DNA of 17,962 bases from Chloroflexota bacterium (GCA_012798185.1 JAAZNS010000150.1:1-17962), one strand, 5' to 3'. Counted from the stretch's first letter, positions 1-7,748 are shown. Program-made: numbers and translations. The notes: generated by a model not told the origin, from the letters alone.

Positions 1-783
1 ATCATCCGCCAGGTTGATGGAAGCCTCGGTGCTGAACTGAAAACCAGCTTTTCCCTGCCGCCAATCGATGAGCGCTGGCAGTAATTCGTTTTTTAGTTTG
101 CGTTTGTTGCCGATCAGGTTGTCATCCACGAAAAACACATTCTGCCGCGATCCGCTGCGATACAGACTATCCAGCTCCGCGATGATTTGATCGGCACTCT
201 TGATGCGTGGTTTATGCCCCAATAAGGCAGTCACATTGCAAAATTCGCAATTATAAGGGCAGCCGCGTGAATATTGGATATTCATCGTGGCGTAGTATTT
301 CATCTGCACCAGATTCCATAATGGAACAGGGGTCTCTCTCACATCGGCAAATTCATTAGTGGTATAAATTGGGGCAGGGTGTCCCTGTTCAAGATCGTGC
401 AGAAAGGGAGGCAAAGTCAATTCAGCCTCATTCAGCACCAGATAATCCACCCCCTCAAATTGGTCATACTCGATGGTAAAGAGTGGCCCGCCGGCGACCA
501 TTTTAACGCCTGCTTCTTTGCAGCGGGCGATAATCTGATAAACCGATTTCCGCTGTACAGTCATAGCGCTGATAAAAACATAATCAGCCCATTGTAGATC
601 GCTGTCTTTCAACCGGCTGACATTCAAATCGACAAGGCGCTTGTTCCACTCTTCAGGGAGCATAGCAGCCACGGTGAGCAGACCCAAGGGTGGAGATGAT
701 GATTTCTTGCTGATAAAGCGTAAAGCGTGTTTAAAGCTCCAGAAAGTATCGGGAAATTCAGGGTAAACGAGCAGGATATTCAT
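1..783 (-). CDS. B12-binding radical SAM protein, C-terminus cut by window edge
   Basis: The reading frame stays open from an ATG at 783 to base 1, giving the first 261 residues. The N-terminus (MNILLVYPEFPDTFW, then a PPLGLLTVAAMLP stretch) is the Rossmann-like cobalamin-binding domain typical of COG1032 proteins. Around residue 173 comes RGCPYNCEFCNV, a CxxxCxxC motif that binds the radical SAM [4Fe-4S] cluster, followed by a VDDNLIGN segment as in the DUF4070-type subgroup. The cobalamin domain lacks an obvious DxHxxG motif, as is common in this group. An AGGGAG ribosome site (794-800 on the minus strand) supports the start. Such proteins perform radical methylations or rearrangements on varied substrates; the substrate cannot be told here. 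The gene follows the two-component operon on the same strand after a 318-nt gap, so it probably has its own promoter. Confidence 0.9.
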   Translation of the reverse strand, partial: MNILLVYPEFPDTFWSFKHALRFISKKSSSPPLGLLTVAAMLPEEWNKRLVDLNVSRLKDSDLQWADYVFISAMTVQRKSVYQIIARCKEAGVKMVAGGPLFTIEYDQFEGVDYLVLNEAELTLPPFLHDLEQGHPAPIYTTNEFADVRETPVPLWNLVQMKYYATMNIQYSRGCPYNCEFCNVTALLGHKPRIKSADQIIAELDSLYRSGSRQNVFFVDDNLIGNKRKLKNELLPALIDWRQGKAGFQFSTEASINLADD

Positions 784-1101
784 AGACAATATATCTCCCT
801 GGCTTACCTTTCGGAAATTCTATGACCCTATCGTTGGGCGCCGAAGGGTACAGCCTCAAAATTGTAATACCAGGATTATCCAAACGGACAGCCTTAAAAA
901 GAGACTGCCGGTTGAAATTTGCCAAAAAATCAAAGAAGATCGCTTGTAGAGAATAAATCAAATAAAAATCAAAAAATAATAAAAAAAAATCCCACTCGAT
1001 GATAATTAACTATACAACGATTTTGAGGTTATGACAATACCTCTGAGATGATAATTTAAATTTATAACACCGCTTGTTCACAAACGTTGCGCGAGAAATG
1101 C
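784..1101. other. AT-rich intergenic region, no convincing gene
   Basis: This 318-nt stretch separates the response regulator from the radical SAM gene, both on the minus strand. It has A-runs near 970-990 and a small inverted repeat GAGGT/ACCTC (1025-1029 and 1039-1043) without a U-tract. A 67-codon minus-strand frame (758-961) runs through it into the radical SAM start but has no ribosome site and no recognisable domain. I see no clear promoter or terminator. Confidence 0.5.
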
Positions 1102-1821
1102 TCAATTATTGGAATGCGGCGCTTCTTTCTCCAGCCAGTAACCAACGCCGCGTTCGGTATGCAACAGACGTGGTTGAGAAGGGTCGATTTCGATTTTGCG
1201 CCGTAAACGGTAAGTGAAGACTTTCAGATAATCGATCTCATCCGCAGCATCTCTCCCCCAAACCCGGTTGAGCAGCACCTCGTTGGGTACGATCTGGCCG
1301 GCGTTGCGCGCCAGCACCTCCAACAGGCGGAATTCCGTGTTAGTGAGGCGGGCTTCTTTGCCATTTACCGTAACGCGCCGCCGGTTGAAATCGATGCGCA
1401 AATCACCGCTGACAAAAATTCGCTCCACCGGTCCTGCTATGCCCTCAACACGCCGCAATACCGAGCGTATGCGGGCTAATAATTCGAGGTTGCCAAACGG
1501 TTTGACAATGTAATCGTCAGCGCCAAGCTCTAATCCGCGCACCTTATCCAATTCATCATTGACAACAGTTAAGATGATAATGGGTACATTGCTATATAAA
1601 CGGGTTTTCTCCAGCACCTCAAAGCCATGCATCCCGGGCATGGAAAGATCGAGCAGTACCAGATCGGGCGCCTCTTTATCGATCAGTTCTAAACCAGTCT
1701 CACCGTCATTCACCTCGATCACTTCCCATTCCGGTTCCTGGATGGTGATGGCAAGCTTCACAGCGCGGGTCACGTCGGGTTCGTCGTCGATAATTAAAAT
1801 TGTATTTACTGCTTTTTTCAT
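1102..1821 (-). CDS. OmpR/PhoB-family response regulator
   Basis: A 239-residue two-domain response regulator. The receiver domain (about residues 7-122) has the acidic pair D12/D13, the phospho-accepting D58 in LLDLSMPG, the switch threonine T85 and the conserved K107 in VKPF. The C-terminal winged-helix domain (about 137-232) contains the TNTEFRLLEVLARN and RVWG segments and ends with the RGVGYWLE wing, typical of OmpR/PhoB regulators that bind tandem direct repeats. The gene starts 7 nt after the stop of the upstream sensor kinase gene, so the two form one operon and very likely a cognate pair. Likely targets include the divergent region 3765-3895, where GTGAATA boxes recur with 11-bp phasing. 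The signal sensed is unknown. Confidence 0.95.
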   Translation of the reverse strand: MKKAVNTILIIDDEPDVTRAVKLAITIQEPEWEVIEVNDGETGLELIDKEAPDLVLLDLSMPGMHGFEVLEKTRLYSNVPIIILTVVNDELDKVRGLELGADDYIVKPFGNLELLARIRSVLRRVEGIAGPVERIFVSGDLRIDFNRRRVTVNGKEARLTNTEFRLLEVLARNAGQIVPNEVLLNRVWGRDAADEIDYLKVFTYRLRRKIEIDPSQPRLLHTERGVGYWLEKEAPHSNN

Positions 1822-1828
1822 AAATATT

Positions 1829-3667
1829 TCAATCCATATTTTCTATCGTATAATCCTGCAGGGCGAGGGGCAGGGTAAAACAAAACCGGCTTCCGCCGCC
1901 GGGGCGATCTTCGACCCAGATTTGCCCATTGTGAAGCCGCACCAGCTCACGGCAGATGAATAATCCCAACCCTGTGCCAGCCAGGGCTTTGTCTTCAACC
2001 GCAATGTAATATTTTTCGAAGATATGCTGCCTCTCGGCAGGAGGCACCCCCGGACCATAATCAGCGACGCTGATCATTACGCCCTGAGGATGCAGCTGAA
2101 GCGCCACTTCGATAGGGGTCTCGGGCGGTGCAAATTTGTTGGCGTTGTTGATCAAGTTGGAGATGATTTGTTCCACCCGCTTCCCGTCGGCAAATACCGG
2201 AGGAATTTCAGGGGCAGTATTCAGAATGATTTCTCTCTGTTTGCGCTTAAGTAGGGGCGATAAGCTATCGAGCACGTGTTTAACGCGGTGCATCAGGTTG
2301 GTCGGACGCTTGTGCAGGTCGACTGCATTTGCTTCCAGGCGGGTACTTTCTAATAAATCCTCGATTAGATTCTCCAGGCGGGTAAGATTTTTCTCCACAA
2401 TTTGGCTGATTTCGGTTTGAGTTTCCTCTGGCAGTTGGGATAATTGGCTCATCGAGGGAACCAAGGTTTTGAGCACGGTAAGGGGCGTTTTCAATTCATG
2501 AGCAATGGTCGAGAAAAACGTAGCACGTAACTCATCGAAGCGCCGTAACTGTGCTACCTGCGCCTGCTCTTGGGCATAAAGAGCGGCGTTGCGCAGGGCT
2601 GTATCGATTTCCAGGGTCAGGGAATGTAAAAATATTTGATCGTATTCATTTAGGGGCTGGTCACAGCTTCGCCCGAAGAGGAGAAATCCATGATCGTTGC
2701 CTAATACTGAATGTAAAGGGATGCCTATTAATTGCAAGATACCATCACTGGCGACAAATTCAGGAAGCGGCTGTACATATCCGGCGCCAAATAAATAAAG
2801 ATGCTGCCCGTTCTCTTCTAATTTGAAATTTCGAACCAATTCCCCTGACGGGTGGCGGTCTGAATTCGAAATTGCTACCCGCCATCTCGCTTCTCCATCG
2901 CTATTATCAGGAACTAATACCATGCCGTACATCACGCCGGGAAGCTGGCTTAGGCTACTCACAACCGTCGCCAGGATTCGCTCCTGGTTCAGCCCGCCTT
3001 TTCCCAGGCGAAGCGAAATCTCGCTCAAAGCGGTCGCCTGGGCTGCTTCTTGTGTTGCCTGGCGTCTAGCATCTTCTTCGCGCCGGGAGTGTTCGATAAA
3101 TAACGTAATCAACGAACCCAGCATAAGAATGACAAAGAACTTCACAATGATTAAAATGGGGGCGTAGGGGTTAAGGTTAACCGGATTTTCCATGGAAATG
3201 CCGGTAAATAAAATATTGAGTGCGATAATCAATACCATCGCCTTCTGCCAATAAAACACCAGGGCAATCTCAATAACTGGGATGCAGGAAAGTAAATAAT
3301 ACAGGCTGCCGCTTTTTCCTGTGAGCAGAATGATAACCAATGCCAGGAATATATCGATTGCCGCAAACCAGGCAATGAGTGTCTGTTTCAACGGGCTCTG
3401 TTTCCAGATATAAAAGGAAAACACCAGATTGTAAGTCAAAAGAATTGGAATGATCACCCAAGGGTTGCTGATTGTAGTTTCGCTGGCAGGCACATCGAAT
3501 ATAGATGTTTTTCCGGTGGAAATGGTAAACACAAAAGCGCCGAGGACAAAACTCCAACGCGTTGCCAGCAGCAATGCTCGGTTATCGGTTATGTCGGATA
3601 GAGGGGCTATCCAGCTTATTTTGTTCCAAAAAAAACGCTTCGGGTTAACAGCGTGGCTGGACATCAT
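1829..3667 (-). CDS. membrane-bound sensor histidine kinase
   Basis: A 612-residue kinase. About six hydrophobic segments lie between residues 33 and 192, forming a membrane sensor module of no family I can name. A charged helix (193-215) leads to a GAF-like domain (about 220-365). The HisKA dimerisation helix carries the H-box FSTIAHELKTPL with H390 as phospho-acceptor. The ATPase domain shows the N-box (NLINNANKF, near 504-512), G1 (DYGPG, 536-540), F-box (IFEKYY) and G2 (GTGLGL, 564-569), so the kinase looks active. The start is an ATG-ATG pair preceded by AGGAG five bases upstream; either ATG is possible. It is the first gene of the operon with the response regulator. A TATACT-like -10 box on the minus strand (3710-3715) is the best promoter candidate. 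Confidence 0.95.
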   Translation of the reverse strand: MMSSHAVNPKRFFWNKISWIAPLSDITDNRALLLATRWSFVLGAFVFTISTGKTSIFDVPASETTISNPWVIIPILLTYNLVFSFYIWKQSPLKQTLIAWFAAIDIFLALVIILLTGKSGSLYYLLSCIPVIEIALVFYWQKAMVLIIALNILFTGISMENPVNLNPYAPILIIVKFFVILMLGSLITLFIEHSRREEDARRQATQEAAQATALSEISLRLGKGGLNQERILATVVSSLSQLPGVMYGMVLVPDNSDGEARWRVAISNSDRHPSGELVRNFKLEENGQHLYLFGAGYVQPLPEFVASDGILQLIGIPLHSVLGNDHGFLLFGRSCDQPLNEYDQIFLHSLTLEIDTALRNAALYAQEQAQVAQLRRFDELRATFFSTIAHELKTPLTVLKTLVPSMSQLSQLPEETQTEISQIVEKNLTRLENLIEDLLESTRLEANAVDLHKRPTNLMHRVKHVLDSLSPLLKRKQREIILNTAPEIPPVFADGKRVEQIISNLINNANKFAPPETPIEVALQLHPQGVMISVADYGPGVPPAERQHIFEKYYIAVEDKALAGTGLGLFICRELVRLHNGQIWVEDRPGGGSRFCFTLPLALQDYTIENMD

Positions 3668-3723
3668 TTTTTCTCCTGGTTAGTCGATCGATGGCTTTCA
3701 CTTAATTTTAGTATACATCTTAA

Positions 3724-3758
3724 GCCGGGCATTTGTATTCCCCAAGTAAATGCCCGGC
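3724..3758. promoter_or_regulatory. perfect 11-bp inverted repeat upstream of the sensor kinase
   Basis: GCCGGGCATTT (3724-3734) and AAATGCCCGGC (3748-3758) are exact inverted copies around a 13-nt spacer. It lies just upstream of the minus-strand TATACT box for the kinase operon, where a -35 element would be. No gene ends here and there is no U-tract, so an operator fits better than a terminator. Confidence 0.5.
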
Positions 3759-3765
3759 GATTTAA

Positions 3766-3780
3766 GGTGTTAATAACACC
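3766..3780. promoter_or_regulatory. 15-bp palindrome, operator candidate
   Basis: GGTGTTAATAACACC is a perfect palindrome (7-bp arms, one central base) in the divergent gap between the sensor kinase and the SPW-repeat gene. A looser relative, GGAGTGTATCGCACC, sits 28 bp further on (3794-3808) and matches it at 10 of 15 positions. The bound protein is unknown. Confidence 0.45.
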
Positions 3781-3811
3781 ATTGCCTGTTCTTGGAGTGT
3801 ATCGCACCAAG

Positions 3812-3851
3812 GTGAATAAAACCGTTACAGCAGGTGAATAATTCGTGAATA
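3812..3851 (+). promoter_or_regulatory. 11-bp-phased GTGAATA boxes, likely response-regulator site
   Basis: GTGAATA occurs at 3812-3818, 3834-3840 and 3845-3851, spaced 22 and 11 bp, that is 7-bp boxes with 4-bp spacers on one face of the helix. The slot at 3823 holds the looser CGTTACA, and an inverted TATTCAC sits at 3887-3893. PhoB/OmpR-type regulators bind exactly this geometry, and such a regulator is encoded next door at 1102-1821. It may control both the kinase operon and the SPW gene. Confidence 0.55.
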
Positions 3852-3900
3852 GATTGTTACCCAATGTTCGCCTGTTGTCACCCGATTATTCACGTGCCCC

Positions 3901-3931
3901 GGTTATAACCATGATTAGGAAAAATAATCAT
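3901..3931. promoter_or_regulatory. palindrome and inverted repeat in the SPW gene leader
   Basis: The perfect 10-bp palindrome GGTTATAACC (3901-3910) contains a possible -10 element (TATAAC, 3904-3909). It is followed at once by ATGATTA (3911-3917) and its inverted copy TAATCAT (3925-3931) around a 7-nt spacer. Both lie just before the ribosome site of the SPW gene. Confidence 0.35.
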
Positions 3932-3959
3932 TACCACAATACTGAAAGGAGTAAAACAC

Positions 3960-4298
3960 ATGAAAACAGCAAGAACTTTAGGTTGGTGCGTGGTTGTCGC
4001 CGGTGTGTGGGAAGCCCTGGCGCCGTTCATTTTAGGATTTTCTTCAATTCCGGCTGCTCTATGGAATGCCATGATCGTTGGGATTGTGTTGATCGTTTTG
4101 GCAGTGATTGCGGTTTACTCGCAAAAATCGGGCACTGTGAAGGCTATGGAATGGATTAACGCCTGCCTGGGCTTGTGGCTCGTTCTGGCGCCGTTCATAT
4201 TGGGCTATACAGCGGGCCCTCGGGCAAACGATATCACCGTCGGGATCATCGTCATCGTTCTAGCCGTTTGGGCAGCATTAGTAGCTGGGAATGAATAA
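3960..4298 (+). CDS. SPW-repeat four-helix membrane protein
   Basis: A 112-residue, almost wholly hydrophobic protein built from two copies of one unit: about residues 9-50 (GVWEALAPFILGF, then WNAMIVGIVLIVLAV) and 63-108 (GLWLVLAPFILGY, then NDITVGIIVIVLAVWAA). The Trp plus APFILG pattern, followed by a second helix opening with VGI, is the signature of the SPW-repeat family. Four membrane helices are expected. The biochemical role of the family is not established. Start: ATG with AGGAG eight bases upstream (3947-3951). The gene is divergent from the sensor kinase operon and followed by a strong terminator, so it is probably monocistronic and may belong to the regulon of the neighbouring two-component system. 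Confidence 0.85.
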   Translation: MKTARTLGWCVVVAGVWEALAPFILGFSSIPAALWNAMIVGIVLIVLAVIAVYSQKSGTVKAMEWINACLGLWLVLAPFILGYTAGPRANDITVGIIVIVLAVWAALVAGNE

Positions 4299-4327
4299 TA
4301 TCAATTCCCAACACGCCAATAGAAAAG

Positions 4328-4360
4328 ACCACCCTCCCGCCTGGGAGGGTGGTTGCATTT
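4328..4360 (+). terminator. intrinsic terminator after the SPW gene
   Basis: ACCACCCTCCC (4328-4338) pairs perfectly with GGGAGGGTGGT (4343-4353) over a 4-nt loop, an 11-bp GC-rich stem. The U-run after it is short (TTGCATTT). It begins 29 nt after the SPW stop codon. Confidence 0.8.
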
Positions 4361-4494
4361 AAAAATATGTTGGCAACATTTCACATGAAAAATCACAAAC
4401 ACGATCCTATAAGCGTTAATAGGAAGATACCCGCATCAGATACCCAGATAGTTCCTTATCTTCTTTGGTTTGGATTATCACATGCGCTAACCAA

Positions 4495-4540
4495 TTGACA
4501 GAGGGGTATTATTTCTTTACACTAAAAGCAATAATTGCTT
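4495..4540 (+). promoter_or_regulatory. sigma-70 promoter with overlapping palindromic operator
   Basis: TTGACA (4495-4500) and TACACT (4518-4523) are 17 bp apart, a near-consensus housekeeping promoter. A perfect 15-bp palindrome, AAGCAATAATTGCTT (4526-4540), covers the expected start point (near 4530), the usual place for a repressor site. The transcript would have a leader of about 220 nt before the aminotransferase gene at 4750. The rest of 4361-4749 is AT-rich, with a weak inverted repeat TAAAAGGA/TCCTTTTA (4622-4629 and 4658-4665) and no open frame of note. Confidence 0.65.
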
Positions 4541-4749
4541 CACATATCTGCCTAATATTTTTCAATGTAAGTGTTTTTAAATAGCCTCATCAGAATAAAA
4601 TAAACATGATAAATAGTGAAGTAAAAGGAAGTTCCATCGAAGTAAATATCCTAAATATCCTTTTATTGTCCTGTTAAACAAAAAAGAATAAAAAGAATAT
4701 CCAGGGGAAAAAGGAAGAGTAATAAGAGCAGACAAGGAGAACAATATTT

Positions 4750-5979
4750 ATGTCCCACATTTTAGCAATTTCAGGTGGAGAGCCGGTCAAGAAAACACCT
4801 TTCCCCGTTTGGCCGGTGTACGATGATACCGAGCGCCAGGCGCTTTTAGAAGTACTTGAAAGCCGCATTTGGTGGCGCACACCCGGCACCCGCGTTTTAG
4901 CATTCGAGCAGGAATTCGCCGCCTTCCATCAGGCAAAACATGGTATTGCTATCACAAACGGTACTGCTGCCCTGGAAGTAATCCTTGCGGCGCTGGGCAT
5001 CGGCGCTTTCGATGAAGTCATCGTCCCCGATTTTACCTTTATCGCTACTGCCAGCGCTGTACTGTTCACCGGGGCGTTACCGGTTATGGTGGATATCACC
5101 CCCGATACCTACTGCATCGATCCACAAATGGCAGAAGAAGCCATCACGCCGCGCACCAAAGCCATTATCGCTGTTCACATGGGCGGTCACCCGGCAGACC
5201 TGGATGCCCTGCGTGAGATTGCCAAACGCCATGGGTTATACCTGGTGGAAGACAGTGCCCACGCCCATGGCAGCGAGTGGCGCGGGCATAAGGTGGGCTC
5301 GATCGGCGATGCCGGTACTTTTAGTTTTCAGGCTAGTAAGTTGATGACCGCCGGTGAGGGCGGCATGATCGTTACGAATGATGATGACATCGAACGTAAA
5401 GCCCGCTCGATTCACGATTGCGGGCGGATGCCCGGTGAGTGGTTTTATTCCCATTTTATCTATGGGTCAAATTACCGCATGACCGAGTGGCAGGGGGTGG
5501 TGCTTTCCCAGCAATTGAAACGCCTGCCGGCTCAGTCGCTCACTCGCACGCGCAATGCTGAGTTTTTAGATAAAATGCTGCCTCAAATAGAAGGTATTAC
5601 GCCGCAGCAACTGGATCCACGCTGCACGGTCAATGGTCATTACGCATATATCTTTCATTACAACAAACAATCGTTTGCTGGAATTCCTACAGAAAAATTC
5701 ATTCAGGCATTGAATGCCGAAGGAATACCCACACAAGCCAGTTATCCACCATTGCACGATCTGGATGTATTCAAAAGCGGTGAATACCGCAAGCGCCTCA
5801 CACCGGAAATTGCCAAAGCAGTGCATGGTTTCTTGAAAAAACCATTTCCAAACACTTCGAAAGCTGCCTGGGAGACAGTATGGCTGCCGCAGCCAGTTCT
5901 GCTGGGCAGCATGGAAGATATGGAGCAAGTTGTGGAAGCCATAAAAAAGATTCAGGATAACGCTAAAGAATTGGTATAA
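4750..5979 (+). CDS. DegT/DnrJ/EryC1/StrS-family PLP aminotransferase
   Basis: A 409-residue fold-type I, PLP-dependent enzyme of the sugar-aminotransferase (StrS/ArnB) family. Visible features: NGTAAL (70-75) in the cofactor phosphate site, VEDSAHAHG with D168 to hold the pyridine nitrogen, and FSFQASKLMTAGEGG with K197 as the Schiff-base lysine. The length fits the family. These enzymes transfer an amino group, usually from glutamate or glutamine, to a keto-sugar or keto-cyclitol; the opening ISGGEPVKKTPFPVWP resembles members acting on cyclitols or amino-hydroxybenzoate precursors, but the substrate cannot be assigned. The start has AAGGAG ten bases upstream (4734-4739). No other sugar-pathway gene is nearby, so a metabolic rather than cell-wall role is possible. 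The following cupin gene may be co-transcribed, though a 177-nt gap separates them. Confidence 0.92.
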   Translation: MSHILAISGGEPVKKTPFPVWPVYDDTERQALLEVLESRIWWRTPGTRVLAFEQEFAAFHQAKHGIAITNGTAALEVILAALGIGAFDEVIVPDFTFIATASAVLFTGALPVMVDITPDTYCIDPQMAEEAITPRTKAIIAVHMGGHPADLDALREIAKRHGLYLVEDSAHAHGSEWRGHKVGSIGDAGTFSFQASKLMTAGEGGMIVTNDDDIERKARSIHDCGRMPGEWFYSHFIYGSNYRMTEWQGVVLSQQLKRLPAQSLTRTRNAEFLDKMLPQIEGITPQQLDPRCTVNGHYAYIFHYNKQSFAGIPTEKFIQALNAEGIPTQASYPPLHDLDVFKSGEYRKRLTPEIAKAVHGFLKKPFPNTSKAAWETVWLPQPVLLGSMEDMEQVVEAIKKIQDNAKELV

Positions 5980-6103
5980 AAAATATCAAGAGGAAAACAG
6001 AAAATTATTATCTTTACATAAATAAATATTATCCGCGTAATATACATTGCAATCAGCTATCATTCAGATAATATGATGAATTTCAAATTATTCAGACATT
6101 TTG

Positions 6104-6112
6104 TGCTAGGAT
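6104..6112 (+). promoter_or_regulatory. possible extended -10 promoter for the cupin gene
   Basis: TGCTAGGAT (6104-6112) matches the TGnTAnnnT extended -10 pattern and lies 45 bp before the cupin start. No good -35 hexamer is visible at the right distance, so this is a weak call. Confidence 0.3.
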
Positions 6113-6156
6113 TAATGGGCAGATTATTATAATTATTCAAATCCTGGAGGCATACC

Positions 6157-6561
6157 ATGTCGGTGGAAATTTATGAGTACGAAGGATTAGGTTACAATCC
6201 CCTGCTATTAACCCCTAACTGGCAGGCGGCAATATTAAATTGGGATCCTGCCTGTGACCGGGCAAACTTAACTAAAATCGAGCGCCATAACCATACCGAT
6301 GAGGTCTTTGTGCTGCTGCGCGGTAAATCGGTGCTTTTCTCCCGCCGGGAAGGAGAAGTGCTGAAAGCTTACGACTTAAAACCAGGCGTCATCTATAACG
6401 TTCCGAAGCGAGTCTGGCACGGATTGGTAGCCAATAAGGAGGCTTCCTTCCTGATCGTCGAAGACCTGAACACCCACCTGCATGACAGCGAAGTAAGGCA
6501 GATCACTGAAGAAGAACTGGCGCAATTGGATGCTCAATTGCCGGAATGGGTTCAAAGATAG
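6157..6561 (+). CDS. small single-domain cupin protein
   Basis: A 134-residue protein with one beta-barrel cupin domain. The first metal motif is IERHNHTDEVFVLLRG with H44, H46 and E49; the second is PKRVWHGL with H88 (residues 83-90), so the three-His, one-Glu metal site appears complete. It may be an isomerase, dioxygenase or sensor; nothing in the sequence fixes the substrate. Start: ATG with CTGGAGG (6144-6150) six bases upstream. It lies 177 nt after the PLP aminotransferase in the same direction. A functional link, for example a sugar epimerase or isomerase beside a sugar aminotransferase, is possible but unproven. Confidence 0.8.
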   Translation: MSVEIYEYEGLGYNPLLLTPNWQAAILNWDPACDRANLTKIERHNHTDEVFVLLRGKSVLFSRREGEVLKAYDLKPGVIYNVPKRVWHGLVANKEASFLIVEDLNTHLHDSEVRQITEEELAQLDAQLPEWVQR

Positions 6562-6767
6562 TCGGTTTCTCAGATTCTGTGACGGATTCATTGATTAATA
6601 ATTCTGTAAATCATATTACCTTACACGAATTTCGAAGAGTTAAATATTTAATATAATGATACTCTTTCCAAAAGGAAGTCTGGAACAAAGCAAATCATAA
6701 TTACTGTCAATCACCCGATTCTAAATATCAAATTCGTAAATACCTAAATCATCAAGGAATTAGAAAG

Positions 6768-7250
6768 TTGAAATCCATACAACTCACCCCGATTGGGATA
6801 ATCCATACCCCATTCAAAGACCTGGAATCTATGCCCATCCAGCCCACCAGCGCTGCCAGCGCAGCGGGTGAGGTAGAAATCTACCCGGAATTTACGAGGG
6901 GGTTAAAAGATTTGGATGGATTCTCACACATTATCCTGCTTTACCACCTGCACGCCGTACGGCGGGTTTCGCTGCAAATTACCCCTTTTCTGGACAGCGA
7001 ACCGCATGGCATATTTGCCACGCGTGCTCCCACACGTCCCAATCCAATCGGGTTATCCGTGGTCAGGTTACACAGCATTCAAGGGAATATCCTCACCGTA
7101 GAAGATGTGGACATTTTAGATGGGACACCACTATTGGACATCAAACCCTATGTGCCCGAGTTCGACCACCACCCCGATGCAAAGATTGGCTGGCTTGAAA
7201 TCGCCAAAGAAAAAATTAAAACAAAAAAATCGGATAATCGATTTAAATAA
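6768..7250 (+). CDS. trmO: TrmO-type tRNA t6A37 N6-methyltransferase (short form)
   Basis: A 160-residue protein consisting of the TsaA/TrmO beta-barrel alone. The N-terminus LTPIGIIHTPF and the block RAPTRPNPIGLSVVRL (about 88-103) are the hallmark motifs; the latter forms the SAM and substrate site. The late segment LDGTPLLDIKPYVPEFD is also diagnostic. TrmO uses SAM to methylate N6-threonylcarbamoyladenosine 37 in tRNA-Thr. E. coli TrmO carries an additional C-terminal domain that is absent here. The start codon is TTG, chosen because AAGGA (6754-6758) lies nine bases upstream. A TATAAT (6652-6657) in the 206-nt upstream gap could be the -10, but no good -35 accompanies it. The stop codon directly abuts that of the convergent gene at 7251. 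Confidence 0.85.
   Translation: MKSIQLTPIGIIHTPFKDLESMPIQPTSAASAAGEVEIYPEFTRGLKDLDGFSHIILLYHLHAVRRVSLQITPFLDSEPHGIFATRAPTRPNPIGLSVVRLHSIQGNILTVEDVDILDGTPLLDIKPYVPEFDHHPDAKIGWLEIAKEKIKTKKSDNRFK
7227..7244 (-). terminator. minus-strand intrinsic terminator inside the trmO 3' end
   Basis: Read on the minus strand, AAATCG and CGATTT form a 6-bp stem over a 6-nt loop, followed by a run of seven T and a second T-rich stretch. It would end transcripts of the gene at 7251-7628. The poly-A in the last codons of trmO (KTKK region) is the same sequence, so coding use and terminator use overlap. Confidence 0.4.
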
Positions 7251-7274
7251 TCAGGGGGTTTCGCTTCCCTGATT
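7249..7274. terminator. hairpin at the meeting point of convergent genes
   Basis: AATCAGGG (7249-7256) and CCCTGATT (7267-7274) are perfect complements over a 10-nt loop. The hairpin straddles the abutting stop codons of trmO (plus) and the helical protein (minus), a common place for a shared terminator; the U-tracts are poor on the plus side. Confidence 0.45.
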
Positions 7275-7628
7275 CTCACTTTCCGCATTCTTTTGCCATT
7301 TTTCCGCCCAATTTTTTAATTCATCGTTCGCCATGCGGATGGCATTCATTAACTCCTGACGGGCTTTAGCTTCTGCTTCGCCGCTTCCCCAGCGCCGTTT
7401 TATATCATCGATCTCTTCTTTCAATTGCTGTCCCGAAGCACTTGCCCGGAATTCATCTGCTTCTTTTTTCAGAGAGGCGGCTATTTCGGTTAAACCGGCT
7501 TCGATCTCGTTGTGCAGTCTTTTCCGCGCCGGGCTGTCCCAGGCTAAACGTAAAGTGTCCACCAAATTTTTGCCTAACTGACGAAACTCTTCCGCCAGGT
7601 CGCCTTCCTCGTGAGGGGATTCGTTCAT
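7251..7628 (-). CDS. small highly charged helical protein of unknown function
   Basis: About 125 residues, rich in Glu, Lys, Ala and Arg, with heptad-like spacing through EIEAGLTEIAASLKKEADEF and on to the WAEKWQ region, so one or two long amphipathic helices or a coiled coil are expected. There are no membrane segment, no cysteines and no catalytic motif. I do not recognise the family. A GTG at 7631 and an ATG at 7628 are both in frame; AGGAG lies three bases before the GTG and six before the ATG, so I take the ATG. The gene is convergent with trmO and has its own terminators. It may be a stress-type or scaffolding protein, but this is only a guess from composition. Confidence 0.7.
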   Translation of the reverse strand: MNESPHEEGDLAEEFRQLGKNLVDTLRLAWDSPARKRLHNEIEAGLTEIAASLKKEADEFRASASGQQLKEEIDDIKRRWGSGEAEAKARQELMNAIRMANDELKNWAEKWQKNAESENQGSETP

Positions 7629-7686
7629 CACAGTCTCCTTTTTTCGAATTGCACTTTCAATCCGTCGAATAAATAAAGGTAAAAAT

Positions 7687-7728
7687 AAAAAGGTTTCACA
7701 TCCTATATTACGGAAGTGAAACCTTTTT
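7687..7728 (-). terminator. strong bidirectional intrinsic terminator
   Basis: AAAAAGGTTTCAC (7687-7699) pairs perfectly with GTGAAACCTTTTT (7716-7728), a 13-bp stem over 16 nt that can add three more pairs inside. On the minus strand it is followed by TTTTTATTTTTA and ends the gene at 7749-8132. Confidence 0.85.
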
Positions 7729-7748
7729 GGTTGTATATTTAATAAATA

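Noticed and set aside
758..961. 67-codon minus-strand frame overlapping the radical SAM start
   Set aside because: It has no ribosome site or recognisable domain and overlaps a well-supported start codon; it is more likely leader sequence.
1025..1043. GAGGT/ACCTC hairpin as terminator of the response regulator gene
   Set aside because: Five base pairs with no U-tract on either strand.
4402..4420. CCTAT/ATAGG inverted repeat
   Set aside because: Short arms in AT-rich sequence; expected by chance.
4622..4665. TAAAAGGA/TCCTTTTA as a leader terminator of the aminotransferase gene
   Set aside because: AT-rich stem, 28-nt loop and no T-run after it.
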